A stretch of 41,458 nt of DNA. Source: Rhizocola hellebori. Its GTDB lineage: Bacteria > Actinomycetota > Actinomycetes > Mycobacteriales > Micromonosporaceae. The notes under the pieces are model-generated. The model worked only from the letters and a program-made list of their open reading frames with translations. It made no database searches and was not told the origin of the DNA. The position numbers and the translations under genes were made by a program. Numbering within the stretch: the first letter of the stretch is position 1; every line of letters begins with the position of its first letter. Positions 8,529 through 16,954 of the stretch are shown here, piece after piece. Location of the stretch: assembly GCF_016862955.1 (NCBI RefSeq), contig NZ_BONY01000080.1, positions 1 to 41,458 of the forward strand. Reading direction: 5' to 3'.

Positions 8529-8800
8529 ACTTCGACCCCGTAATTGTCGCCATGATCTCGGCCATTCAAATGCTGGACCAAGCGACCGAGGAAGAAGCTG
8601 CCCCGAGCTTCGCGGTGGAGGTGCAACAGGTCATGGGGGATTATCTGGACGAACTGTCGGGTGACGATGCGCGCGAGTTTCGAGAAATCCTGCTGCGCAT
8701 CGCCGACGAACGTTCCTCCGGGGATCCCTTGATCTCGCAGTACCTTCGGCGGCTCGCCGACGGGTTAGGCGTGTTTGCGGGTGGTGAGGGTGAGGGTTAG
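8525..8800 (+). CDS. Small acidic helical protein, unknown function
   Basis: The product is 91 residues, starting from the GTG that overlaps the ogt stop (GTGA at 8525-8528), so translation is probably coupled. I do not recognise the family. The sequence looks all-helical and acidic, with a hydrophobic N-terminal helix (FDPVIVAMISAIQML), a central LDELSGDDAREFREILLRIADE segment read in parts, and a glycine-rich tail. No cysteines, no signal peptide and no obvious DNA-binding motif are visible. Its last 36 bases overlap the 3' end of the minus-strand membrane protein gene. Coupling to ogt hints at a role with the repair protein, but that is inference. Confidence 0.7.
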   Translation: MNFDPVIVAMISAIQMLDQATEEEAAPSFAVEVQQVMGDYLDELSGDDAREFREILLRIADERSSGDPLISQYLRRLADGLGVFAGGEGEG

Positions 8801-9946
8801 CCAGCAGACGGCCAAGGCGATGGCGCCGTAGGCGAAGGCCGGCCAGTAGATGGGCGGGGTGCCGATCACTATGCCCTGCAGCCACGCGGCTGCGGCGACT
8901 GCGCCGGTGGCCAGCGCCGCGCCGAACACGGCCGCAGCGGCGGCGGCGGTCAGGCCCGGCCCGGAGGCGCGGGTGGTGACGCTGGGAGCGATGGTGGCGG
9001 AGGACGGGCGGTCCGAGGGGATCAAGTCCTTCGAGCGGGTGTAGGCGAAGGCCAGGAAGACCAGGTCGATGGCGACCGCGCCGGCGAAGAGGAAGAACGG
9101 CGGCAGCGACGGCGGGAAGGCGGTGCCGGTGAGCATCAGCCAGGCGACCGCGCGGTAGGCGAGGTAGCCGCCGGCGATCGCGGTGGCGGTGAACCGGGCA
9201 CCGATGAAGTGGCGGGCGGCGACGAGGGTGAGCAGGGCGGCGCCGGCCATCCAGGCGGGGTAGACCCAGGAGTCGACGGGCAGCGCGAAGCCCTGGACGG
9301 CGACGTCGTCGATCGGGCGGCCGATCTGGTCGGCGGCGAACTTCAGCAGGTCGTGCTCGGCGGTCGGGGTGCCGTTGCGCCACGCCTCGAGGGAGAGAGT
9401 GCCGTATTCCTGGTGCTGGCTGGGGAACAGGACGTTTTCGAGGAAGAAGCCCCAGAGCGCGGCGCTGACGATGGTCCGGATGCGGCCGGGCGGGGTCGAG
9501 ATCCAATAGCCTCTGGCGCAGCCGAGCAGCATCAGCGCCGTACCCAGATAGAGAAGAGCGTGGGAAAGGCTCCAGGCGGTGATGTCGAGGCCATTGATCT
9601 CGTGGTTGAGGATGTCGATCGGGATGGCGATCAGGAAGATCGCCGTGCCGAGCACCATCAGCCGCTTGGCGAGCTTGTCGACGCCGACGCTGAACCGGGC
9701 CTGATACAGCACGAGCGCGACCACCATCACCGTGCCGACGGTGTTGAGGATGTGCGGCGGGGCGGCCGTGTCGCGCAGCCACTTGAAGTGCCACGACATG
9801 TCCCAGGTCGAGCCGAGCATCTTGAGGGTGAAGGCCACGAGCCAGAGCCGGTAGATCACCTTCACCATGGCGGGCGCTTGATCCGGGCGCGGCCCGCTGC
9901 GGGCGAGGGTCACCCACTCTTCGGGGGTGCGCGGAAGCGTCTGCAT
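8765..9946 (-). CDS. Polytopic membrane protein with conserved-looking WDxSWH motif, unknown function
   Basis: The product is 393 residues with roughly eight or nine hydrophobic segments and no signal peptide. I do not recognise a named family. Histidines and aromatic residues near membrane segments stand out: W48-D-M-S-W-H53, PPH65, NHEIN (H115), SLSHALLYLG (H129) and ARH246. This pattern could bind metal or haem. ATG at 9946 is used. A GTG two codons upstream (9952) is preceded by TTAACT, an 18-base spacer, CACAAT and six bases, so that start is also possible. It is divergent from the SurA-like lipoprotein gene and its tail overlaps the 91-residue gene. Confidence 0.8.
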   Translation of the reverse strand: MQTLPRTPEEWVTLARSGPRPDQAPAMVKVIYRLWLVAFTLKMLGSTWDMSWHFKWLRDTAAPPHILNTVGTVMVVALVLYQARFSVGVDKLAKRLMVLGTAIFLIAIPIDILNHEINGLDITAWSLSHALLYLGTALMLLGCARGYWISTPPGRIRTIVSAALWGFFLENVLFPSQHQEYGTLSLEAWRNGTPTAEHDLLKFAADQIGRPIDDVAVQGFALPVDSWVYPAWMAGAALLTLVAARHFIGARFTATAIAGGYLAYRAVAWLMLTGTAFPPSLPPFFLFAGAVAIDLVFLAFAYTRSKDLIPSDRPSSATIAPSVTTRASGPGLTAAAAAAVFGAALATGAVAAAAWLQGIVIGTPPIYWPAFAYGAIALAVCWLTLTLTTRKHA

Positions 9947-10031
9947 GGTCACGGGCAGATTGTGCACCGTGGAGCAGGTGAAAGTTAACCCTGAAAATTC
10001 CCCTAGAGCATCTTCGTGAGAAAGTGAGCGC

Positions 10032-10736
10032 GTGCGCAAACGTCTCGCCGCCTCGATTGGCCTCGCCGCTGCCCTGCTCAGCCTGACCGCATGTCGGTCG
10101 TCGCCAGCGGTCGCCGCCTATGTGGGGAACACCGCGATCACCGAGCAGCGCGTCACCGACGTGCAGAACAGCACGGTCGTGCCGGTGGACACCACGGGCG
10201 CCAAGAGCGAGCCGATCGACCGCAGATCGGTGGTCGAGACGCTGGTGCTGCTGCAGACCTGCGAGGATCATCGCGCCAAGAACTCCTTCGAGCCGCGGTC
10301 GATCACCTCGGAGCAGGTGGTGGGGACGCTGCCCGCGCCGAAAGATCCGGCACAGGGCGAAGAGTGGGCGAAGAACATGGCCGACACCGAATTCGTGGCG
10401 CTGCGCGGCAAGATGCTCGCCTGCGTGTTCGCGATGCCGACCACCCCGGCCACCCCGACCGACGCCGAGCTGCGCGACATCTACGACAAGGCGCTGGCGG
10501 CGGGAGCGGTCGGCCCGGGGATCACCTTCGAGCAGATCGCCCCGCAGATCAAGCAGGACCAGCAGGTCGCCACTCAGCTCGCGGTGAAGCACGAGCTGGA
10601 CAAGCTGTTCAGCGAGAACGACGTGACCGTGAACCCGCGCTACGGCGAGCTGCCCTTCCCACTGCTCAGCTTCCAGAACGGCCCGGCCCTCGAAGTGTCG
10701 ATGGGACAGCCGAATGAGGTAGTTCAAGACCGGTGA
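10032..10736 (+). CDS. SurA N-terminal-like lipoprotein
   Basis: The product is 234 residues. A lipoprotein signal ends in LTAC (Cys21). Next comes a helical segment typical of the N-terminal domain of SurA/PrsA-like folding factors (VAAYVGNTAITEQRV, then a long helix ending in LLQTCEDHR). No parvulin peptidyl-prolyl isomerase domain follows, so a chaperone-like role outside the membrane is inferred. The GTG start at 10032 has only weak upstream signals (GAAAGT six bases before it). Its stop overlaps the mazG start by four bases, so the two are translated as a unit. Confidence 0.83.
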   Translation: MRKRLAASIGLAAALLSLTACRSSPAVAAYVGNTAITEQRVTDVQNSTVVPVDTTGAKSEPIDRRSVVETLVLLQTCEDHRAKNSFEPRSITSEQVVGTLPAPKDPAQGEEWAKNMADTEFVALRGKMLACVFAMPTTPATPTDAELRDIYDKALAAGAVGPGITFEQIAPQIKQDQQVATQLAVKHELDKLFSENDVTVNPRYGELPFPLLSFQNGPALEVSMGQPNEVVQDR

Positions 10737-11653
10737 CAGCGCGAGTCGTCCTTCTCGTCACCTCACCACGGCTGCCGGCCGGGCTGCTGACGGCCCAGGC
10801 GTGGGACCTGGTGCGGGCCAATCCGGTGCTCGCGGAAAGGCCGACGCCGCAAACGCAGGCCCTGCACGCCGCCGGGGTCGAGGTGCAGATCGTCGCGCCA
10901 ACGGCCGACGCTGTGCTGGAGAAGGCGCAGCCGACCGTGGTGTGGCTCGCCAGCCCGTCCGGAGATGAGGGGCTGGCCCGCGAGATCGGCATGCGGCTGG
11001 CCCGTGAGCCCGCCCTGGCCGAGCTGGAACTCATGTACGGCTCCTGGGACCCGCCGGGCGCCAAGCTTCTCGACGCGGTGGCGGTCATCGACCGACTGCG
11101 CGCCGAGGACCCGTGGAAGCGCGAACAAACCCACCGGACGCTGGCGCGCTACCTGCTGGAGGAAGCGTTCGAGGCGCACGACACGATCCTCGCCGAGGAT
11201 TACGCCGCCCTGCGCGGGGAAATGGGTGACGTGCTGCTTCAGGTGCTCCTGCACGCGCGTATGGCCGAGGAGCTGCCCGACGACGAGTCGTGGACCATCG
11301 ACGACGTCGCGGGCGACTTCGTGGACAAGATGATGCGGCGCAACCCGCACGTTTTCGGCGGCCTCGAGGTAAGTGACACCGCCGAGATCATCGAGAACTG
11401 GGAACGGATCAAGCAGGCGGAAAAGCCCCAGCTGTCCTTTGTGGATAGTGTGACATGGTCTCTACCAGCACTTCTCCTGGCGAACAAGGTGCTGGAGAAG
11501 GCGCGCCGGGTCGGCGCGGCCGAACCGGAGGGCGAAGGCGCCCTCGGCGATCGGCTGCTCAAGCTGGTGGCCGAGGCGCCCCCCGACACCGACGCCGAAG
11601 CCGAGCTTCGCCTGGCGTTGCGCAGGTATGCCGAAGGCATTGACGCCAGCTAA
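10733..11653 (+). CDS. mazG: Nucleoside triphosphate pyrophosphohydrolase MazG
   Basis: The product is 306 residues. The MazG metal site E-E-x-x-E ... E-x-x-D is visible as E143-E144-A-F-E147 and E163-M-G-D166. It should hydrolyse noncanonical or surplus nucleoside triphosphates to monophosphates and pyrophosphate. The N-terminal 100 residues are the poorly conserved extension seen in actinobacterial MazG (Rv1021-like). The GTG start overlaps the upstream lipoprotein gene (GTGA). The position between mfd and eno matches the conserved actinobacterial order. Confidence 0.95.
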   Translation: MTARVVLLVTSPRLPAGLLTAQAWDLVRANPVLAERPTPQTQALHAAGVEVQIVAPTADAVLEKAQPTVVWLASPSGDEGLAREIGMRLAREPALAELELMYGSWDPPGAKLLDAVAVIDRLRAEDPWKREQTHRTLARYLLEEAFEAHDTILAEDYAALRGEMGDVLLQVLLHARMAEELPDDESWTIDDVAGDFVDKMMRRNPHVFGGLEVSDTAEIIENWERIKQAEKPQLSFVDSVTWSLPALLLANKVLEKARRVGAAEPEGEGALGDRLLKLVAEAPPDTDAEAELRLALRRYAEGIDAS

Positions 11654-11656
11654 AAT
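11651..11656 (+). promoter_or_regulatory. Putative -10 box of the DUF885 gene, containing the mazG stop codon
   Basis: TAAAAT is followed by CCCGCA and the ATG at 11663. Its first three bases are the mazG TAA stop. Confidence 0.45.
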
Positions 11657-11662
11657 CCCGCA

Positions 11663-13264
11663 ATGCCACAGCAGTTTGTTCCACTGGCTGAGCGCATCGC
11701 CGATGCCCTGCTGGAGTCGAGCCCGGCCGCCGCCTCGTTTGCCGGAGATCACCGGTTTGATGACCAGCTGCCTGACTTCTCCCCGGACGGCGTCATGGCC
11801 CAGGCTGCCATGCTCCGCGACGCGGCTGTTGCGCTGTCGCAAGTGGACGCCGATGGGCTCGCGCTCGCGGAGCGGACGGATCACGCGATCCTGAGCCATC
11901 TCGTCGACCGCCAGCTCTTCGAGCTGACCGAGCTGCGTCAGCACGAGTGGAATCCCTTGCAGCACAACCCCGGGGCGCTGTTGCACGCGCTGATGGCTCG
12001 CCAGTTCGCTCCGGTCGCGCAGCGGCTGGAGTCGATCGCGGGACGGCTGGAGAAGATCCCGGACACCCTGGCGGTGGCGCGTACGGTGCTGCGCGACTGT
12101 CCCCAGATCCACCTGGAGACCGCCGCCCAGCAGTTCGCGGGCTCGGCCGCGCTGGTCCGCGACGAGCTGCCGCCGCTGGTCGCGCAGGCGCCTTCGCTGG
12201 CGAGCCGGGTGGAGCCCGCGGCGCAAGCGGCAGCCAAGGCGCTGGACGAGTTCGGTGCGTGGTGCGCGGAGCGGGCCACCCGCGGCGACGGCCGCGACCC
12301 GCGGCTGGGCCGCCGGCTCTGGGAGGCGCGGCTCTGGTACACGCTGGACACCGAGCTTTCCGCGGCACAGGTGCTGCAGCGCGCGTGGGACAACCTGGAA
12401 AGGGTGACCTCACAGCTGCGCGAGGTGTTTGGGGTAAGCGACGCCGCCGGGATCAAGGCCGCGCTCGACGAGCTGGCCGACGATCATCCGGACAACGACT
12501 CGATCGTCAGACTGGCCAAGGAGAGCATCGAGGAGACGACCGATTTCGTGCGCCTGCACGAGCTGGTCACGCTCATCGACGATCCCTTGGTGGTCCAGGA
12601 GATGCCCGAGTTCGCCCGCGGGGTGGCGGTGGCCTACTGCGACCCGCCCGGAGAGCTTGAGACGGCGCGAACTCCGACCTTCTACTGCATCGCGCCCACC
12701 CCGGCGGACTGGTCGGAGCAGCGGGTGGAGTCGTTCTATCGCGAGTACAACAACCACATGGTGCGCAACCTGACCGTGCACGAGGCGATGCCGGGTCACT
12801 TCCTGCAACTGGCGCACTCCCGGCGGCACAGGGGGTCGAGCCGGGTAAGGGCGCTGGGCTTCTCCGGCCCGTTCGTCGAGGGGTGGGCGGTCTACGCGGA
12901 AGAGATCATGGCTGAGCGTGGCTACGGCGGGGTCCCGGTGCGCGCACAGCAGCTCAAGATGCAGCTGCGGATGACCATCAATGCGCTGCTGGATCAGCTG
13001 ATTCACTGCGAGGGGATGACCGAGGAGGAAGCGATGGCGCTCATGCTGGAGCGAGGCTTCCAGGAGGAGGGGGAGGCGGCCGGGAAATGGCGGCGGGCCT
13101 TGCTGTCCTCGACCCAGCTGTCGACCTATTTCGTGGGCTATTCGGAGGTCAGCGCGATCGGCCGGGCCCGCCCTGAGCACCTGTCGGTGCGCGAGTGGCA
13201 CGATGCCATGCTCGCTGAAGGCTCACCCTCTCCACGCCATCTACGTAGCCTGCTGAATATCTGA
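11663..13264 (+). CDS. DUF885 family protein, probable zinc carboxypeptidase-like enzyme
   Basis: The product is 533 residues, full length for DUF885. The family's metal-binding signature is present as H373-E-A-M-P-G-H379-FLQ, followed by the third ligand region E406-G-W-A-V-Y-A-E-E. Family members are thought to be gluzincin-type metallopeptidases. There is no signal peptide, so it should be cytosolic. ATG at 11663 lies 9 bases after the mazG stop with a leaderless-type -10 and no Shine-Dalgarno sequence. It could be read from its own promoter or with mazG. Confidence 0.9.
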   Translation: MPQQFVPLAERIADALLESSPAAASFAGDHRFDDQLPDFSPDGVMAQAAMLRDAAVALSQVDADGLALAERTDHAILSHLVDRQLFELTELRQHEWNPLQHNPGALLHALMARQFAPVAQRLESIAGRLEKIPDTLAVARTVLRDCPQIHLETAAQQFAGSAALVRDELPPLVAQAPSLASRVEPAAQAAAKALDEFGAWCAERATRGDGRDPRLGRRLWEARLWYTLDTELSAAQVLQRAWDNLERVTSQLREVFGVSDAAGIKAALDELADDHPDNDSIVRLAKESIEETTDFVRLHELVTLIDDPLVVQEMPEFARGVAVAYCDPPGELETARTPTFYCIAPTPADWSEQRVESFYREYNNHMVRNLTVHEAMPGHFLQLAHSRRHRGSSRVRALGFSGPFVEGWAVYAEEIMAERGYGGVPVRAQQLKMQLRMTINALLDQLIHCEGMTEEEAMALMLERGFQEEGEAAGKWRRALLSSTQLSTYFVGYSEVSAIGRARPEHLSVREWHDAMLAEGSPSPRHLRSLLNI

Positions 13265-13292
13265 ATAGCGCCGATATGAGAGGCTGTCTCGT

Positions 13293-14003
13293 ATGCGTGC
13301 CGTCCCCCTCCGACTTGTTGCTGCCCTGTGCCTGGCGGCTTTTGGCGTAGGCGGATGCGAGGCGATCAATGAAGCCACCGCTCCGATCGAAAGAGGCGAG
13401 CTCCTCGACGACATGTCCACTCAGCTCGACCGCGGCAAATCCGTGCTTTATCACGCCGACTACCAGCTCGCGGGCGGATACAAGGCGAGCGTGGGGCAGC
13501 AGATCGCGCCGGCGCGCACGGTCTACCGGTACCCAGGCGGAATGATCCTTGTGCATGGGAGTGACCAGACGAGCTGCAACACGACCTCGCGTCCGGCCAA
13601 GTGCGACGTGAACTCGATCACGCTGGCCGGTGCCGGCGTGCCCTCGACCTACGCCGAGGCCACCAAGCACGGCCTGATCACCGCCCCGGTCGTCGTCGAC
13701 CTGCTCAAGGTCGCGGCTCTCGAGCCGGGCGCCTCGGTCGAGCCGCACGACACCACCATCGCCGGTCAGCAGGCCAGCTGCCTTGAGGTTTCTGGGCTCA
13801 CCGATGCGATCAGCCCCGCCTTTTCCGCGTGTGTCACCGCCGAGGGCGTGCTCGCGAGCTTCAAGGGGCTGGTCGGCGGCGTCAACGTGGACCAGGCTTT
13901 GATCGAGGTGACCAAGCGCGTTGCCGAGGATGCCTTCTCGCTCCCGGTCGGGGCAGATGTAGCAGACCTCCGTCCGCGTGCCAGTGCGGCCTCGATAGGC
14001 TGA
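13293..14003 (+). CDS. Putative lipoprotein, unknown function
   Basis: The product is 236 residues. The signal peptide ends in a VGGC lipobox (Cys22). The mature part has four further cysteines (C93/C100-type pair around SCNTTSRPAKCDV, then SCLEVSG and SACVTAEG), which could form two disulfides outside the membrane. I do not recognise the family. It sits where mycobacteria carry lpqU (between mazG and eno) but shows no lysozyme-like transglycosylase features. AGAGG at 13279-13283 is a plausible ribosome site for ATG 13293. Confidence 0.8.
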   Translation: MRAVPLRLVAALCLAAFGVGGCEAINEATAPIERGELLDDMSTQLDRGKSVLYHADYQLAGGYKASVGQQIAPARTVYRYPGGMILVHGSDQTSCNTTSRPAKCDVNSITLAGAGVPSTYAEATKHGLITAPVVVDLLKVAALEPGASVEPHDTTIAGQQASCLEVSGLTDAISPAFSACVTAEGVLASFKGLVGGVNVDQALIEVTKRVAEDAFSLPVGADVADLRPRASAASIG

Positions 14004-14011
14004 GCAATTAG

Positions 14012-15352
<1,341 letters not shown>

Positions 15353-15354
15353 CT

Positions 15355-15846
15355 ATGAGGCGTCAGGATCCGGTGCGCCGGCCAGCTCTTCGCAAGAGGG
15401 CGGCCGACGCACGGTCCAGCGCGAGACCCGCGGCGGCGCGGCGGCCCGCAATAGCCGGCGCCGCCAAGCGCCTGCGCGCGCCCGGCCAGGGTGGGCTTTC
15501 CGGCCGGGCGCTTGCTTTCCTGCTGGTCCTGGCCGTGCTCTCGCTGAGCTATGCGATCCCGGTGCGGATCTATCTGACGCAGCTGGCCGAGATCGACACG
15601 ATGACGCAGGCGCAGGAGGCCCAGCGCCGCCATATCTCCTCGCTCGAGGAGGAGGCGGACAAGTGGAACGACGAGGAGTATGTGCGAATTCAGGTGCGCA
15701 AGCGGCTCTACTGGGTGCAGCGGGGTGAGATCCCGTTGATCCCGATCTGGGGAGACGCGATCGACATGGGCAAGCCGCCCACCAAGCCCGCCCCCACCAC
15801 GTGGTACGAGACGCTGATGTCCAGTGTGGACGCTGCGAATGGATAG
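15355..15846 (+). CDS. FtsB/DivIC-family septum formation initiator
   Basis: The product is 163 residues. It has a long arginine/alanine-rich basic cytoplasmic N-terminus (about 1-50), one transmembrane helix (about 51-72), then an extracytoplasmic coiled coil (LAEIDTMTQAQEAQRR, SSLEEEADKWNDEEYV) and the DivIC-like end VRKRLYWVQRGEIP. Proteins of this family bridge FtsL and FtsQ in the divisome. The place directly after eno and before DUF501 is conserved in actinobacteria (Rv1024-like). ATG at 15355 follows the eno stop by two bases. Confidence 0.92.
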   Translation: MRRQDPVRRPALRKRAADARSSARPAAARRPAIAGAAKRLRAPGQGGLSGRALAFLLVLAVLSLSYAIPVRIYLTQLAEIDTMTQAQEAQRRHISSLEEEADKWNDEEYVRIQVRKRLYWVQRGEIPLIPIWGDAIDMGKPPTKPAPTTWYETLMSSVDAANG

Positions 15847-16354
15847 CGCTCAGGTTCCGCCGCCCGTTCATCAGGAGCCGACCCAGGAGGATCTCGCGGC
15901 CGTCAGCGCCCAGCTCGGCCGGCCGACCCGGGGCACGCGTGCCATCGCGCATCGCTGTCCGTGCGGGCGGCCCGACGTGGTGGAGACGGTGCCCCGGCTT
16001 GCCGATGGCACCCCGTTTCCGACGCTTTACTACCTGACCTGCCCGCGCGCCACGGCTGAGTGCAGCCGTCTGGAATCGGCCGGCCTGATGAAGGAGATGG
16101 CCAAGCGGCTCAATGAAGATCCAGAGCTGCTTTTCCGGTACCAGGAAGCGCACGATCTTTATTTGGCAAGACGGGAAAGCATCGGGCACGTGCCGGAGAT
16201 CGCGGGTATCTCCGCCGGTGGCATGCCCGATCGCGTCAAGTGCCTGCATGTCCTATTAGGACACGCACTCGCGGCGGGGCAGGGGGTGAACCCCCTCGGC
16301 GACGAGGTGGTCGCAATCGTGGAGCCGTGGTGGGCGGACGGTCCCTGTGTCTGA
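15839..16354 (+). CDS. DUF501 family protein
   Basis: The product is 171 residues and matches the Rv1025-type DUF501 family (LGRPTRGTRAIAHRCPCGRP, FPTLYYLTCPRA). Cysteines in CPCG, TCPRATAEC could bind zinc. The function of the family is unknown. ATG at 15839 overlaps the end of the FtsB-like gene by eight bases. An ATG five codons earlier (15824) is possible, but MDSAQVPPP fits the coupled arrangement better. The next gene overlaps by eight bases. Confidence 0.92.
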   Translation: MDSAQVPPPVHQEPTQEDLAAVSAQLGRPTRGTRAIAHRCPCGRPDVVETVPRLADGTPFPTLYYLTCPRATAECSRLESAGLMKEMAKRLNEDPELLFRYQEAHDLYLARRESIGHVPEIAGISAGGMPDRVKCLHVLLGHALAAGQGVNPLGDEVVAIVEPWWADGPCV

Positions 16355-16850
16355 TGTGGTCGTCCGCAAAGCGCAGACCCGCCACGTGCGGGGGATCCGC
16401 AAGCTCATCGACGACTACAGCGGGGAACGCCGCCTGCTGAGCAAGGCCACTGTTTCGATCTACGAGGACATCCAGGAGTTCCGGGTCGCGGTCACCGCCG
16501 ACGGTCATGTGGCGGGATGCGGTGCGCTGCATGTGCTTTGGGAGGACCTGGCGGAGATCCGCACGGTTGCCGTGGACCACACTTTCCGCGGGCAGAAGAT
16601 CGGGCACCAGTTGGTGGCGGCCCTGATCGATGATGCGCGCGAGCTCGGTGTGGCGCGCGTTTTCGTGCTCACCTTCGAGTCGGGCTTTTTCGGCTCCTTC
16701 GGCTTTCAGGAGATCGACGGCGCGCCCGTGCCGCACGCCGTCTACGAACAGCTGCTGCGTTCCTATGACGAGGGTGTAGCTGAGTTTCTCGGACTGGAAC
16801 GGGTCAAACCAAACACTCTGGGCAATACGCGGATGCTGCTGCGCCTGTAG
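16347..16850 (+). CDS. argA: Amino-acid N-acetyltransferase (short NAGS, Rv2747 type)
   Basis: The product is 167 residues, a stand-alone GNAT domain. Segments IYEDIQEFRVAV, GCGALHVLWEDLAEIRTVAV, ARVFVLTFESGFFGSFGFQEI, SYDEGVAEFLGLERVKPN and LGNTRMLL closely follow the mycobacterial ArgA (Rv2747) pattern. It makes N-acetylglutamate from glutamate and acetyl-CoA, the first step of arginine synthesis. The acetyl-CoA loop is FRGQKIGHQL. The GTG start overlaps DUF501 by eight bases. In mycobacteria this gene is elsewhere, so its place after DUF501 is local. Confidence 0.9.
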   Translation: MSDVVVRKAQTRHVRGIRKLIDDYSGERRLLSKATVSIYEDIQEFRVAVTADGHVAGCGALHVLWEDLAEIRTVAVDHTFRGQKIGHQLVAALIDDARELGVARVFVLTFESGFFGSFGFQEIDGAPVPHAVYEQLLRSYDEGVAEFLGLERVKPNTLGNTRMLLRL

Positions 16851-16852
16851 AT

Positions 16853-16890
16853 CAGTGATCAATACATTTGACACTGTACAGATATCACTG
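16853..16890 (+). promoter_or_regulatory. Candidate promoter/operator of the propeller-ABC operon
   Basis: A perfect -35 TTGACA lies at 16868-16873, directly followed by the 8-base palindrome CTGTACAG (16874-16881). Both sit inside a 7-bp inverted repeat, CAGTGAT (16853-16859) and ATCACTG (16884-16890). No good -10 is evident at 16-18 bases. The nested symmetry suggests a repressor site. Confidence 0.35.
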
Positions 16891-16954
16891 CGTCTGGAAT
16901 CGTCCTCGGTGAGGTGTGCCAACGCTTCACCTATCCCAGGGGAGGACGGACCCA

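Noticed and set aside
8631-10727. 698-codon minus-strand frame across three genes
   Set aside because: It overlaps the membrane protein gene in another frame and becomes Arg/Pro/His-rich; no domain is visible.
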